Assembly: GCF_000010165.1 (NCBI RefSeq)
Contig: NC_012491.1
Span: 81,001-145,000, forward strand
Source of the DNA: Brevibacillus brevis NBRC 100599
GTDB lineage: Bacteria > Bacillota > Bacilli > Brevibacillales > Brevibacillaceae
Direction: 5' to 3'
Length of the DNA: 64,000 nt
A model generated the notes under the pieces. The model did not search any database. It was not told where the DNA came from and saw only the letters and a program-made list of their open reading frames with translations. Below, piece after piece: positions 1-8,948 of the stretch. The stretch's first letter is position 1. Every line of letters starts with the position of its first letter. The translations under genes were made by a program, and so were the position numbers.

Positions 1-384
1 GAATGCAGGCTCGTTCTACAAAAAGCCAATATACAGCGGATCGTACTTTGGGGAGAGGATTCGCTATGGGAGCAGATGTCTTCTGACTGGTTGGCTGGAA
101 AGGACGTTGCCATGTACACGGGGGAGGACAAGCCAATTCCGAACAAAAGGATGACGCGTTGGACGCTATACGATTCGTGGCAGGATGCTATAAAGGATGC
201 GGATTTGCTCGTGATCGGGAATGCTGCGGGAACGACCATTGCAGAGCTGCCGTTATCAGAGCTGGTTAGCAGAATGAGGCATTCCTATGTCATTGATGCG
301 GCAGCTTGCTTCCCTGTGCAGGAAGCCCAGTCCTACTTCCAAGCCTACCGAGCTATCGGCGAAAACACGAACGTTTGGGAATGA
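1..384 (+). CDS. Nucleotide-sugar (UDP-glucose-type) dehydrogenase, C-terminal part, cut by window edge
   Basis: The reading frame is open from base 1 to the stop at 382-384, so the gene starts upstream of the window; about 127 residues are visible. The segment reads like the C-terminal substrate-binding domain of UDP-glucose/GDP-mannose dehydrogenases: an 'A..DADLLVIGNA' strand, a 'L..LVSRM....VIDAAACF' stretch where the family usually has a D.R motif, and an ending close to 'Y.AIGE'. Such enzymes oxidise nucleotide sugars to uronic acids with NAD+ for envelope polysaccharides. The NAD-binding half and catalytic Cys lie outside the window, so substrate and activity cannot be judged. Confidence 0.6.
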   Translation, partial: ECRLVLQKANIQRIVLWGEDSLWEQMSSDWLAGKDVAMYTGEDKPIPNKRMTRWTLYDSWQDAIKDADLLVIGNAAGTTIAELPLSELVSRMRHSYVIDAAACFPVQEAQSYFQAYRAIGENTNVWE

Positions 385-444
385 TGCTGACTATAATAGG
401 GTATAATGATTGGTATATTGAGGAAAAGGGCAGGCGTTTTCACT

Positions 445-627
445 ATGGAAAAAGTTGCTCAGCGATGTATCGTCTGTGAACAGGAGCAGAATGACGGAAT
501 CGCCATTTGTGAGCAGTTTATCTGTCAACGGTGCGAACAGGAAATGGTCAATACCGATGTACAGGATGAAAAGTATCCGTTTTTTATTCATCAGATGAGA
601 CGCATTTGGTTGCGAAAAGATGCGTGA
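445..627 (+). CDS. gin: Anti-sigma-G factor Gin (CsfB)
   Basis: A 60-residue protein resembling Gin/CsfB, which binds sigma-G (and sigma-E in the mother cell) to keep it inactive until the right sporulation stage. It has two CxxC pairs typical of the family (CIVC near residue 8, CQRC near residue 31), plus the motifs GIAICEQFIC and IHQMRRIW. An in-frame ATG at 406 would add 13 residues; the ATG at 445 matches the family N-terminus (MEKVAQRC) and has a purine-rich AGGAAAAGGG upstream. Two TATAAT hexamers (392-397, 402-407) lie upstream, but I cannot place a -35 for either. In B. subtilis csfB lies in the same neighbourhood, before tmk. Confidence 0.88.
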   Translation: MEKVAQRCIVCEQEQNDGIAICEQFICQRCEQEMVNTDVQDEKYPFFIHQMRRIWLRKDA

Positions 628-633
628 AGAAAG

Positions 634-665
634 AAGGCATCGGTGCATTCCGGTGTCTTTTTTTT
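634..665 (+). terminator. Rho-independent terminator after gin
   Basis: A 9-bp stem with two G-U pairs (635-643 with 650-658) and a 6-base loop, followed by an unbroken T run. Confidence 0.75.
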
Positions 666-731
666 GCTGGATTCATGCGTGTCCAAATCATGCTAAAATA
701 GGGGAATAAAAATAAAGGACGTGAGTCGCGC

Positions 732-2204
732 GTGTTGGAGAGAGATGTTGAATTTCGGGAGCGACAAAAGCGTGCGCCCCTTTATGAACAGCTTGAACGG
801 CACGCCAAGCATCGGCCGCATCCGTTTCATGTGCCAGGACATAAAATGGGCAACAGCTTTGACAACCATGCGAAAAATCGCTTTCAAGACATTTTGGAGC
901 TGGACGTAACGGAAATTAGCGGGACAGACGACCTGCATCAGCCACAGGGTGTCATTGCAGAAGCGCAGGATTTGGCGGCGCAAGCCTTCCATGCGGAACA
1001 GACCAAGTTTTTGATCGGAGGAAGTACAGTAGGAAATATCGCCCTCATCATGACGGTATGCAGACCGGGCGACAAGATACTCGTACAACGCAATTGCCAT
1101 AAATCTGTATTCAACGGCATTATGATGGCGAGAGCAACCCCGATCTTTTTAGTACCTGCCGTCGATCTGGCAACAGGAGTCGCTGCGGGTGTAAGGCGCG
1201 AAGATGTAGAGCGTGCGCTGCTTGCACACCCCGATGCCAAGGCAGTTTTTTTGACGAATCCGACCTATTATGGAATGGGTATCGATTTGGCGAAATTGGC
1301 GGCTACTGTCCATCGGTTTGACGTACCGCTTTTAATAGACGAAGCTCACGGTGCCCACTACGGGTTCCATCCTGCCTTTCCGCGTTCTGCTATGCAGGAA
1401 GGTGCAGATGCTTCGGTCCAATCGACACACAAAATGGGAACAGCGATGACGATGTCCTCGATGCTGCATATTCAGGGGGAGCGGATTGATCGTGAACGGT
1501 TGTTCCGCCATCTCGCCATGCTTCAGTCTTCCAGCCCATCCTATGTGCTGATGGCTTCGCTCGATGTAGCCAGACGTCATCTGGTGTTGGAGGCGACCGA
1601 GGAGTGGAACAGGTTGTTGCCGCTTTTGGACAAGTTTCGGGAGCGACTTGATCGACTGGACTGGCTGGATTGGCCGCGCCTGTCCACAAACAGCGTATAC
1701 GCTACGCTTGACCCGTTGAAGCTGTTTTTTCATTTGCGAACAGCCCAATTCAGTGGATTTGACTTGCAGAAATGGATGGAAAAGCACGGGATTTTCTCGG
1801 AGCTGGCGGATGACTCTCATGTACTCCTCGCAGCCTCGACAGGAACAGCCTCCCGTGACCTGGAAGCTTTGTGTAGATTGCTTGAATCGATGGCGCCACA
1901 AGTAGAACCGGGGGAGGAGCGCATTCTTTTGGCGGGAGTCGTGTCTTCCCATTATTTGCGCGAGCAGGCATTGCCGATGCATGAAGCCGTTGATTGCCCG
2001 AGGGAGTCCATTCTTTTGGAGCAGGCTCTGGGACGCATTGTGGCAGAGATGGTGATTCCATATCCGCCAGGGATTCCGGTGCTGGTGCCAGGCGAGCGGA
2101 TCGATGAAGAAAGTCTGGCGATGCTAAAGGAATTGGCGAGAGGACAAACACGATTCCACGGCGTACAAGACGACCAGCTACAAACGATACAGGTTTTACG
2201 ATAA
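732..2204 (+). CDS. Orn/Lys/Arg decarboxylase family PLP enzyme (YaaO-like)
   Basis: This is a 490-residue aspartate-aminotransferase-fold decarboxylase of the major-domain Orn/Lys/Arg decarboxylase family, equivalent in position and length to B. subtilis YaaO upstream of tmk. The N-terminus carries the family signature PFHVPGHKMG, followed by TEISGTDDLHQPQG. DEAHGAHYGFH supplies the cofactor aspartate, and the PLP lysine is in QSTHKM at about residue 234. A smaller C-terminal domain ends in the characteristic PYPPGIP.LVPGE motif. The start is GTG at 732 with AAAGGA about 10 bases upstream. Predicted reaction: PLP-dependent decarboxylation of arginine or lysine to a diamine; the substrate cannot be read from sequence. 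Confidence 0.85.
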   Translation: MLERDVEFRERQKRAPLYEQLERHAKHRPHPFHVPGHKMGNSFDNHAKNRFQDILELDVTEISGTDDLHQPQGVIAEAQDLAAQAFHAEQTKFLIGGSTVGNIALIMTVCRPGDKILVQRNCHKSVFNGIMMARATPIFLVPAVDLATGVAAGVRREDVERALLAHPDAKAVFLTNPTYYGMGIDLAKLAATVHRFDVPLLIDEAHGAHYGFHPAFPRSAMQEGADASVQSTHKMGTAMTMSSMLHIQGERIDRERLFRHLAMLQSSSPSYVLMASLDVARRHLVLEATEEWNRLLPLLDKFRERLDRLDWLDWPRLSTNSVYATLDPLKLFFHLRTAQFSGFDLQKWMEKHGIFSELADDSHVLLAASTGTASRDLEALCRLLESMAPQVEPGEERILLAGVVSSHYLREQALPMHEAVDCPRESILLEQALGRIVAEMVIPYPPGIPVLVPGERIDEESLAMLKELARGQTRFHGVQDDQLQTIQVLR

Positions 2205-2243
2205 TTTAAGCAACTGGCCTGCTACAACAGGGGTGGAAGGAGT

Positions 2244-2885
2244 ATGGAAGTGGCAACAGGAAAAAAAGGCCGATTTATTACGATAGAAGGCGGAGAAGGG
2301 GCTGGGAAATCCACCGTCATCGCCAAGCTGTACGAAGAGCTGAAAACGCGGGGAGTCGATGTGCTTTTGACTCGTGAGCCCGGTGGAATTGATATCGCCG
2401 AAAAAATTCGGGAAATTATTTTGAATCCGGCCCACACGCAGATGGATGAAAGAACAGAGGCTCTCTTGTATGCGGCAGCACGTGGTCAGCATTTGGCGGA
2501 AAAGGTGTTACCTGCTTTGGCAGAGGGTAAGCTGGTACTGTGCGACCGTTTTATCGACAGTAGTCTCGCCTATCAAGGACATGCGCGGGGATTGGGTATT
2601 GATGCTGTCTACCAGATTAACCGATTTGCTGTCGGAGACTGTATGCCGGAATTGACTTTATTCTTTGATGTACAACCCGAAACCGGATTGGCACGGATTA
2701 ATGCTTCCCGTGGACGAGAAGTAAATCGTCTCGATCTGGAAGGGATGCGTTTCCATGAGCTTGTTCGAGAAGGGTATCAGCTGGTCATGGAACGCGACCC
2801 AGAGCGCTTTGTCGTCATTGATGCCGAGCAGCCGATGGAACAAGTATATCAATCTGCCCTACAGGCACTGCTAGACAGATTGTAA
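2244..2885 (+). CDS. tmk: Thymidylate kinase
   Basis: 213 residues, the usual length. It phosphorylates dTMP to dTDP with ATP, an essential step of dTTP synthesis. The P-loop GGEGAGKST lies at about residues 14-22. TREPGG (dTMP site) and the DRF motif in [13 protein letters not shown] are present, and a LID-like region contains RGREVNRLD. The ATG at 2244 has a GGAAGGAG ribosome binding site. It heads the run tmk-darA-yaaR-holB-ricT-yabA, the B. subtilis order. Confidence 0.97.
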   Translation: MEVATGKKGRFITIEGGEGAGKSTVIAKLYEELKTRGVDVLLTREPGGIDIAEKIREIILNPAHTQMDERTEALLYAAARGQHLAEKVLPALAEGKLVLCDRFIDSSLAYQGHARGLGIDAVYQINRFAVGDCMPELTLFFDVQPETGLARINASRGREVNRLDLEGMRFHELVREGYQLVMERDPERFVVIDAEQPMEQVYQSALQALLDRL

Positions 2886-3027
2886 AGGCTGTAAGGTTCC
2901 CTGTACCGCAGGATGATGTACATGCTGTATAATATGTTTAAGCGAAATAACGTACCAAGCCTACGTGTTTTTCATACAATGAAGAAGTCAAATTGGGAAT
3001 CGATCATGGGAGAAAGGGTGATAGCCG

Positions 3028-3357
3028 ATGAAAATGGTAGTTGCGGTCGTCCAAGATAAAGATAGTGGTCGTCTGTCTCAACAACTGGTAAAAAAAGGTT
3101 TTCGTGCTACGAAGCTGGCTAGTACGGGTAGCTTTTTACGCGCCGGTAACACAACTTTTTTGATCGGTACGTCTGACGAAAGCGTGCCGGAAGTAATCGA
3201 CATCATTGCGCATAATTGCAAATCCCGCAAACAAATGGTCACTCCCGTCTCTCCACTCAGCAATGCTGTAGACTCGTTCATGCCATATCCGCTGGAAGTA
3301 CAGGTGGGTGGTGCGGCAGTATTCGTATTGGATGTCGGGGAGTTCCACTCATTTTAA
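3028..3357 (+). CDS. darA: Cyclic-di-AMP receptor DarA (PstA/YaaQ)
   Basis: 109 residues, PII-like fold. DarA/PstA trimers bind c-di-AMP; their downstream targets are poorly known. Visible family features are the N-terminal strand MKMVVAVVQDKD, the RATKLASTGSFLRAGNTTFLIG core that contributes to the nucleotide pocket, and the C-terminal GGA.VFVLDVGEFHSF. A good ribosome binding site (GAAAGGGTGA) precedes the ATG. A TATAAT hexamer at 2928-2933 hints at a promoter in the 142-base gap after tmk, but there is no clear -35. Confidence 0.95.
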   Translation: MKMVVAVVQDKDSGRLSQQLVKKGFRATKLASTGSFLRAGNTTFLIGTSDESVPEVIDIIAHNCKSRKQMVTPVSPLSNAVDSFMPYPLEVQVGGAAVFVLDVGEFHSF

Positions 3358-3449
3358 TGTGGTTCCTTCTCTCTTTTTTCGCAGCTTTCGTATATACTTG
3401 ATCTCATGGGGACAAACCCTGTATTGGATCGGGCGACGGAGGTGGCGAT

Positions 3450-3896
3450 ATGAAAATCAGTGATGGGTTACGGCCTAAACTGGACTTGATTAAAACGACG
3501 GATTCACGCAAGAATCCTCAACTGGAAAAGCTGAATTTTGGCACGATGATTCAAGGAGAAGACGAACGTATGTCTCAGGAGAAGCTTACCCGGCTGCTGA
3601 CAGACATAGACAAGCAGGGACAGATTCTTGCTCGTTCCCGCGCCGTTCGTGACTTCTATGCTTATAAAAATCTCGTCAAGCAGTTCATGGAAGAGGCTGT
3701 GAAGTTCGGCATTGCCTTAGATGACAGACGAGGAATGAATCGACGTGGTCGCAGCAGGCTGTACAAGATCGTCAAAGAGGTGGATGCAGAGCTGCTCAAG
3801 CTGACAGATGAGCTCTTGAGCGAGCAGGCACCAACGATTGATTTGTTAGCCAGGATTGGCGAAATCCGCGGCATGTTGATCAATTTGTATTTTTAG
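3450..3896 (+). CDS. yaaR: YaaR family protein (DUF327)
   Basis: 148 residues, charged and predicted largely helical, matching the small YaaR/DUF327 family found between darA and holB in Bacillales. The C-terminal part RRGRSRLYKIVKEVDAELLKLTDELL...LLARIGEIRGMLINLYF is the family hallmark. There is no catalytic motif or signal peptide, and the function is unknown. The ATG at 3450 follows a GGAGGTGG ribosome binding site. Confidence 0.85.
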   Translation: MKISDGLRPKLDLIKTTDSRKNPQLEKLNFGTMIQGEDERMSQEKLTRLLTDIDKQGQILARSRAVRDFYAYKNLVKQFMEEAVKFGIALDDRRGMNRRGRSRLYKIVKEVDAELLKLTDELLSEQAPTIDLLARIGEIRGMLINLYF

Positions 3897-3912
3897 TGGG
3901 TGTGAAACCATC

Positions 3913-4893
3913 ATGACATGGACCCGTTTTTCTCAGCAGCCACGAGCACAGGAACTGCTGTCTCATAGTTTGCGCAACGAACGACTGGCACACGCCTACT
4001 TGCTGGCGGGTCCCAAAGGTTCAGGTAAAAAGCAGATGGCCCTGCATCTGGCGAAGTCCCTTTTTTGTTCGGAAAGGGAGGCAGACGCCTGCGGGGCCTG
4101 TGTTACATGCAGGCGCATAGATGGTGGCAACCATCCGGATGTGTTGTTTATTACGCCTGATGGGGCTTCGATTAAGATCGACCAGATCCGTTCGCTGCAA
4201 AAAGAAATGGCGATGCGCGCCGTCGAGTCGTCACGCAAGGTATATATCATCGAGCACGTCGATAAAATGACGACACAGGCTGCCAACAGTCTGCTCAAGT
4301 TTCTGGAGGAACCGCCCGCTGGTGTACTGGCACTACTTTTGACAGAGCACAGCCATGCGATTCTTCCTACGATTTTATCTCGATGCCAAATCGTTCAATT
4401 TTCACCACTTTCTGCAGAATCGATTGCGGAAAAGTTGCGTGCAGAGGGCGTTTTGGCGGGAATGGCGCAGGTTGCCTCCCACATTACGACAAATGTGGAA
4501 GAAGCTATGACACTCAGCCAATCAGAATCGTTTGCACAGCTAAGAAATCTAGTGATACAATTGGTGCAGGAGTGCAAACAGCGCAATTCATCTGCACTCT
4601 TAACGATCCATGATATGTTGCAAAAGAGCGACAAAAGTAAAGAGGAACTACCCCTCTTTTTAGATTTGCTCATCCTTTGGCTGCGCGATATCCTGTATTT
4701 GCAAGTAGGCAGGCATGCCCATCTCATTAACAGCGACCAACAGGATGTGCTGCAAGGACAAGCACTGGTATGGACAAAAGCTGAGCTCTTGCGTGGGATA
4801 GATTTGGTCATGGAGACGAAAAATCGGATAGAGCGAAATGCCAACGCACAGTTGGCTCTTGAGCGGTTGGTTCTTCAATTCCAGGAGGGATAA
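3913..4893 (+). CDS. holB: DNA polymerase III delta' subunit
   Basis: 326 residues. This is the clamp-loader AAA+ stator subunit that, with DnaX and HolA, loads the beta clamp. A zinc module of four cysteines (CSEREADACGACVTC, about residues 52-66) is followed by a sensor-1/SRC region (LSRCQIVQF). The P-loop-like GPKGSGKK has Lys where an ATPase would have Thr/Ser, consistent with the non-hydrolysing stator role of delta'. It sits 16 bases after yaaR and 3 bases before ricT, so co-transcription is likely. Confidence 0.93.
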   Translation: MTWTRFSQQPRAQELLSHSLRNERLAHAYLLAGPKGSGKKQMALHLAKSLFCSEREADACGACVTCRRIDGGNHPDVLFITPDGASIKIDQIRSLQKEMAMRAVESSRKVYIIEHVDKMTTQAANSLLKFLEEPPAGVLALLLTEHSHAILPTILSRCQIVQFSPLSAESIAEKLRAEGVLAGMAQVASHITTNVEEAMTLSQSESFAQLRNLVIQLVQECKQRNSSALLTIHDMLQKSDKSKEELPLFLDLLILWLRDILYLQVGRHAHLINSDQQDVLQGQALVWTKAELLRGIDLVMETKNRIERNANAQLALERLVLQFQEG

Positions 4894-4896
4894 CCC

Positions 4897-5712
4897 TTGT
4901 ACGAGGTTGTTGGGGTCCGCTTTAAGAAAGCGGGCAAAATATATTACTTCGACCCTGACCGACTGCCGATTGAGCAAGACTGCACCGTCATCGTGGAAAC
5001 GGCGCGAGGGGTCGAATTTGGCAAGGTCGTCATTGGCAAAAAAGAAGTGGCTGAGTCTGATGTCGTATTGCCGCTGAAAAAGGTCATTCGGATGGCAGAC
5101 GAGCGAGATGCAAAACAGGTGGATGAAAACAAGCAAGCCGCCAAGAATGCTTTTGCTGTATGTCAGACGAAGATCAAAGAGCACAAGCTCGATATGAAGC
5201 TGGTCGATGTGGAATACACGTTCGACCGCAACAAGATTATCTTTTATTTTACTGCTGACGGCAGGGTTGATTTCCGTGAGCTTGTAAAAGACCTCGCCTC
5301 CGTATTCCGCACCCGGATTGAGCTTCGCCAGATCGGTGTGCGTGACGAAGCCAAAATGCTCGGCGGGATCGGGCCTTGTGGCAGGTTGCTTTGCTGTTCG
5401 ACGTTCCTCGGCGATTTCGAGCCTGTCTCGATCAAAATGGCCAAGGACCAAAATCTTTCGTTGAATCCAGCCAAAATCTCTGGTCTATGCGGCCGGTTGA
5501 TGTGCTGTTTAAAATACGAGAACGACAACTATGAAAGCTCGAAGGATGAGATGCCGGATGTCGGCAAATTGGTCACCACCCCGATGGGGAATGGACGAGT
5601 CGTTTCCGTAAACGTGCTTGACCAATCTGTTCAAGTAGAGCTTTCAATTGACAAACGTGTCACCGAATTCGGATTGGATGAGATTGCGATAGGTCTCCCC
5701 ACCTTTGAATAA
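4897..5712 (+). CDS. ricT: RicT (YaaT), PSP1-domain Fe-S protein of the Ric complex
   Basis: 271 residues. RicT works with RicA (YmcA) and RicF (YlbF) in a cytoplasmic Fe-S complex that affects RNase Y processing, sporulation, biofilm and competence in B. subtilis. The PSP1 core is clear, with the cysteine-rich segments GPCGRLLCCSTF and GLCGRLMCCLKYE, whose Cys residues are the expected cluster ligands. The start is TTG at 4897 with AGGAGG nine bases upstream. The next gene, yabA, follows after 28 bases. Confidence 0.94.
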   Translation: MYEVVGVRFKKAGKIYYFDPDRLPIEQDCTVIVETARGVEFGKVVIGKKEVAESDVVLPLKKVIRMADERDAKQVDENKQAAKNAFAVCQTKIKEHKLDMKLVDVEYTFDRNKIIFYFTADGRVDFRELVKDLASVFRTRIELRQIGVRDEAKMLGGIGPCGRLLCCSTFLGDFEPVSIKMAKDQNLSLNPAKISGLCGRLMCCLKYENDNYESSKDEMPDVGKLVTTPMGNGRVVSVNVLDQSVQVELSIDKRVTEFGLDEIAIGLPTFE

Positions 5713-5740
5713 AGTGTGGGGGTAGGGGAGAGGTGAGCTA

Positions 5741-6112
5741 GTGGACAAACGGGAAATCTTCGTCAAGATGGCGAGCATTGAAGAACGTATTGGCGACCTT
5801 TATAAGGAAATTGGTGAATTGAAAGACGTCATCGTTGTTTTGATGGAGGAAAACGCCCAATTACTCGTTGAAAACCAGCACCTTCGCAACCGACTAGACA
5901 GGAAAAAGACCGGCTCCCAAGCAAAACAAAAGGGAACAAGCCCTGTCGCGAAGGAAAAAGCCAAAAAGGCAGTGGTCGGCGAAGGATATGACAACCTAGC
6001 CCGTTTGTACGCGGAAGGATTTCATATCTGTAATGTGCATTTCGGCAGCCTGCGAAAAGAAGGGGATTGCCTGTTCTGTCTCTCATTCCTGAGCGGCGGC
6101 CCTCAAAAATAA
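5741..6112 (+). CDS. yabA: Replication initiation control protein YabA
   Basis: 123 residues. YabA binds DnaA and DnaN and restrains re-initiation at oriC. The N-terminal half (about residues 5-60) is a leucine-rich coiled coil for oligomerisation, followed by a Lys-rich linker. The C-terminal zinc motif is FHICNVHFG...DCLFC, with the His and Cys ligands conserved. The start is GTG at 5741 behind GAGAGGTGA. It is the last gene before a strong terminator. Confidence 0.94.
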
Positions 6113-6136
6113 GCGGTGAGTAACCAGCACCACATG

Positions 6137-6173
6137 AAAAAGCGACCTGGGCCACGTGTCAGGTCGCTTTTTT
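6137..6173 (+). terminator. Terminator after yabA
   Basis: A stem of about 13 bp (5' arm AAAAAGCGACCTG at 6137-6149, 3' arm from 6160) followed by a T run. The A-rich 5' side could allow termination from the opposite strand as well. Confidence 0.88.
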
Positions 6174-6220
6174 CCGGATAGGAATAATAAGACAAGAACA
6201 AAAGGGAGTACGAGTCGCAG

Positions 6221-6988
6221 ATGGAACCTGTCACCAACGTGCCGCTGTACGAAACAGAGCGCATCGATGATTTATTGACACATGAAATGAAAATAATCCA
6301 GAGCCACGAGGTGTTTTGCTTCTCCATGGACGCAGTTCTTTTGGCGCGATTCGCATCGGTGCCGAAGCGCGGAAAAGTATTGGATATGTGCACGGGCAAT
6401 GGAGCTATACCGCTCATTATGACGACGCGTACGCCAGAAGCCAGTTTTGATGGAATCGAAATTCAAGAGCGTTTGTTCAGCATGGCGAGCCGCAATGTGA
6501 CATTGAATGGTTTGAACGAGCGAATTACGATGCATCATGGCGATGTGAAGGATGCGGTGTCGCTGTTTGGGCACGGGAATTTCGATTTGATCACCTGCAA
6601 TCCCCCATATATGCCTGCGACCAGTGGGGAGAAAAACATCAGCGAGCACTTTGCGATCGCTCGTCATGAGATTATGCTGTCCTTGGAGGATGTCATTCGC
6701 GTGGGGAGTCAGTTGCTAAAAAATGGCGGGAAGCTGGCGCTCGTGCATCGATCCACACGTTTGATCGACATCGTTTCGCTTATGCGCCAATACGGCATTG
6801 AGCCGAAACGAATGCGTCTGGTTTATCCGCGTAGGGAAGCAGAGCCGAATATGGTTCTGATCGAGGGAATAAGGGGTGGAAAGCCGGAGCTGAGAATTCA
6901 GCCGCCGCTGATTGTGTATGAAAATGGAGAGCAATACTGTGAAGAACTACAGGAAATCTATTATGGCAGACGAGATTCCCTCGAGTAA
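6221..6988 (+). CDS. yabB: tRNA1(Val) (adenine37-N6)-methyltransferase-type enzyme YabB
   Basis: 255 residues, class I SAM-dependent methyltransferase. Motif I is [13 protein letters not shown] (residues about 45-57). The catalytic NPPY motif in ITCNPPYMP is the mark of amino-group methyltransferases that act on adenine N6. An N-terminal stretch [18 protein letters not shown] is typical of the TrmN6/YabB family. It overlaps yazA by 26 bases, as in B. subtilis. The exact tRNA target is inferred from E. coli TrmN6. Confidence 0.88.
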   Translation: MEPVTNVPLYETERIDDLLTHEMKIIQSHEVFCFSMDAVLLARFASVPKRGKVLDMCTGNGAIPLIMTTRTPEASFDGIEIQERLFSMASRNVTLNGLNERITMHHGDVKDAVSLFGHGNFDLITCNPPYMPATSGEKNISEHFAIARHEIMLSLEDVIRVGSQLLKNGGKLALVHRSTRLIDIVSLMRQYGIEPKRMRLVYPRREAEPNMVLIEGIRGGKPELRIQPPLIVYENGEQYCEELQEIYYGRRDSLE

Positions 6989-7238
6989 GAGTCACTATGT
7001 CTACATCCTCTCTTGTGCGGATGGGACACTCTACACCGGATATACAACAGAGCTGATCCGTCGCTTGGCTGCTCATAATGAAGGAAAGGGTGCCAAGTAT
7101 ACGAGAGGCCGCGGGCCAGTGGAGCTGCTCTATTGGGAAGAAGGGGCAGACCGTTCCTGGGGTCTCAAGCGTGAAGAGAGCATCAAACGATTAACGCGCA
7201 AGAAAAAAGAAGAATTGATTGGAGGGGCCTCCGAATGA
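6963..7238 (+). CDS. yazA: GIY-YIG nuclease-fold protein YazA
   Basis: 91 residues from ATG 6963, which has AGGAAA upstream; an earlier ATG at 6912 would add 17 unconserved residues inside yabB. The GIY-YIG motif appears as YVYILSC...LYTGYTT, followed by [15 protein letters not shown] and KREESIKRL. This is the UPF0213 single-domain family, with fold similarity to UvrC/SLX1 nucleases but no proven function. It overlaps yabB upstream and shares ATGA with rsmI downstream, so it is translationally coupled. Confidence 0.9.
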   Translation: MADEIPSSKSHYVYILSCADGTLYTGYTTELIRRLAAHNEGKGAKYTRGRGPVELLYWEEGADRSWGLKREESIKRLTRKKKEELIGGASE

Positions 7239-8107
7239 ATGTGCAACGCAGTTTTGCGTCAGAAGAAGCAGGAGTCCTTTATTTGGTGGCTACACCCATC
7301 GGTAATCTCGATGATATCACGGTGCGGTGTCTAAATACGTTGCGTGAAGTCGATGTCATCGCGTGTGAAGATACGCGCCAGACGAGAAAGCTGCTGAATC
7401 ATTTTCAAATCGAAAAACGTACGGTCAGCTATCACGAGCATAATAAGGAAGCAAGTGGAAATGGGTTGCTACAGTGGCTCGCCGAGGGCAAAAAGATTGC
7501 CTTGGTAAGCGACGCTGGCTTGCCGGCTATTTCCGACCCGGGTGCGGAACTCGTACGAGATGCGACCGCAGCAGGATTTTCTGTCATCCCCGTTCCAGGT
7601 GCCAATGCGGCGTTGACAGCTTTGATCGCTTCCGGTCTTCCTACTGATCGCTTTGTATTTTGCGGATTTATGGGACGCGAAAACAAAGAAAGACGCGAAG
7701 AGCTGGAACGACTGAAGCGATATCCAGAAACGCTGATTTTTTATGAAGCTCCTCATCGGGTGGAAAAGACGCTTGCGGCCATGCGGGAAGCGTGGGGGAA
7801 TCGGCGAGCTGTCCTGGCAAGAGAGCTGACAAAGCGCTACGAGGAATTTGCGCGCGGGACGTTGGACGAGCTGTTGGAATGGCTCAGAAGCGGCGAGGTA
7901 CGCGGTGAGTTTTGTGTTATTGTCGAAGGCAACACCGGTCCGCTGGAAGCGGAAGTCGATGATGCATGGTGGCAATCACTGAGTATCGTGGAGCACGTGG
8001 ATCATTACTGCGCACAAGGCATGGGAAAAAAGGAAGCCATCAAGCAAGCAGCTGATGATCGAAACGTATCCAAACGAGATGTTTACAACGAATATCATCG
8101 TGAATAA
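7235..8107 (+). CDS. rsmI: 16S rRNA (cytidine1402-2'-O)-methyltransferase
   Basis: 290 residues. It methylates the ribose of C1402 in the ribosomal decoding centre. The tetrapyrrole-methylase fold is shown by [13 protein letters not shown] near the N-terminus, [22 protein letters not shown] (the SAM loop) and [17 protein letters not shown]. The C-terminal extension ends in KR.VYNEYH, typical of RsmI. The ATG overlaps the yazA stop and has GGAGGGG eight bases upstream. Confidence 0.96.
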   Translation: MNVQRSFASEEAGVLYLVATPIGNLDDITVRCLNTLREVDVIACEDTRQTRKLLNHFQIEKRTVSYHEHNKEASGNGLLQWLAEGKKIALVSDAGLPAISDPGAELVRDATAAGFSVIPVPGANAALTALIASGLPTDRFVFCGFMGRENKERREELERLKRYPETLIFYEAPHRVEKTLAAMREAWGNRRAVLARELTKRYEEFARGTLDELLEWLRSGEVRGEFCVIVEGNTGPLEAEVDDAWWQSLSIVEHVDHYCAQGMGKKEAIKQAADDRNVSKRDVYNEYHRE

Positions 8108-8123
8108 AAGGGAATGAGTGAGC

Positions 8124-8153
8124 AAAGCTGGCCGATATGGTCGGCTTTTTTCT
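8124..8153 (+). terminator. Terminator after rsmI
   Basis: A 10-bp stem with two G-U pairs, a 5-base loop and a T run. Confidence 0.8.
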
Positions 8154-8237
8154 TTTCGTCATCTCGACGGGTTACGTTTAATACGATGGTAAGGGGTACC
8201 GCGGTGTTTTCGGAAGGAATGGAAGGGGGAATCAACA

Positions 8238-8888
8238 GTGGGTATACGTGATTCTCGTTTTATTGTGAATACAGATGAAAAAGACGATCACTTCATATTT
8301 ACGCTGCCCGTTACATGGAACAGTAGACCGTACGAATATGCTTGGGCCAAACAGTTTGCCAATCCGAATGACGTTGTGCTTGATTCAGCTTGTGGGATCT
8401 GCCACCCATTCAAATTTTATTTAGCCGATCATTGCAGGGAAGTACACGCTTGTGATCTTGATAATCGGATACTATCTAAGGAAGCGATCTATCAAGATAT
8501 TGTGGACGTATTTGGGAAAAGGGTAGCAGACAGCCTGCCTGTGCACTATTTTGATGGTATTCATTATTGTCGAGCCAATTTAACCTACTTGCCGTACTCA
8601 AATCAAAAGTTTGATACTGTATTTTGCATCTCTGTTCTCGAGCATCTCGAAGACCCGGTTATGGTGCAAGCATTCAGTGAATTTCACAGGGTGTTAAAAG
8701 ACGATGGGCAGCTCGTGCTCACTTTTGATTACCCGCTAATCAATTTAGCTCGACTACAGCAAGTTTTGGCGGAGGTTGGATTACAGTTTTCTGGCGATGT
8801 ATCCTTTGAAATGCCGACAGATGTGGTCTATTCTGATTTGTATGCGCTCAGGCTGTTCTTCTTCCGAGCGCTTTTGAAGAAAAAATAG
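8238..8888 (+). CDS. Class I SAM-dependent methyltransferase, unknown substrate
   Basis: 216 residues from GTG 8238 behind GGAAGGGGGA. The Methyltransf_11-type architecture is visible: a VVLDSACGI loop where motif I usually reads D.G.G.G, an acidic strand end VHACDLDNR, and FDTVFCISVLEHLEDP with the motif IV/V 'SVLEH'. Motif I is atypical, with 'SACGICHPFKFYL', so SAM binding is likely but not certain. It has no counterpart at this position in B. subtilis and no co-directional partner, so I cannot assign a substrate. It faces abrB and shares the intergenic hairpin. Confidence 0.75.
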   Translation: MGIRDSRFIVNTDEKDDHFIFTLPVTWNSRPYEYAWAKQFANPNDVVLDSACGICHPFKFYLADHCREVHACDLDNRILSKEAIYQDIVDVFGKRVADSLPVHYFDGIHYCRANLTYLPYSNQKFDTVFCISVLEHLEDPVMVQAFSEFHRVLKDDGQLVLTFDYPLINLARLQQVLAEVGLQFSGDVSFEMPTDVVYSDLYALRLFFFRALLKKK

Positions 8889-8889
8889 C

Positions 8890-8926
8890 AAAAAAAAAGC
8901 CTTTGTGGGGCTCGTCCCACAAAGGC
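8890..8926 (-). terminator. Terminator of abrB, shared between convergent genes
   Basis: A perfect 11-bp stem (8899-8909 with 8916-8926) is followed, on the minus strand, by an 8-T run, so it best serves abrB. On the + strand only a weak T tract follows. Confidence 0.85.
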
Positions 8927-8948
8927 ATGTTTATGTAATCAAATGATA

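Noticed and set aside
391..648. Minus-strand frame opposite gin
   Set aside because: gin is recognised by its CxxC pairs on the + strand; the minus frame begins inside the gin terminator.
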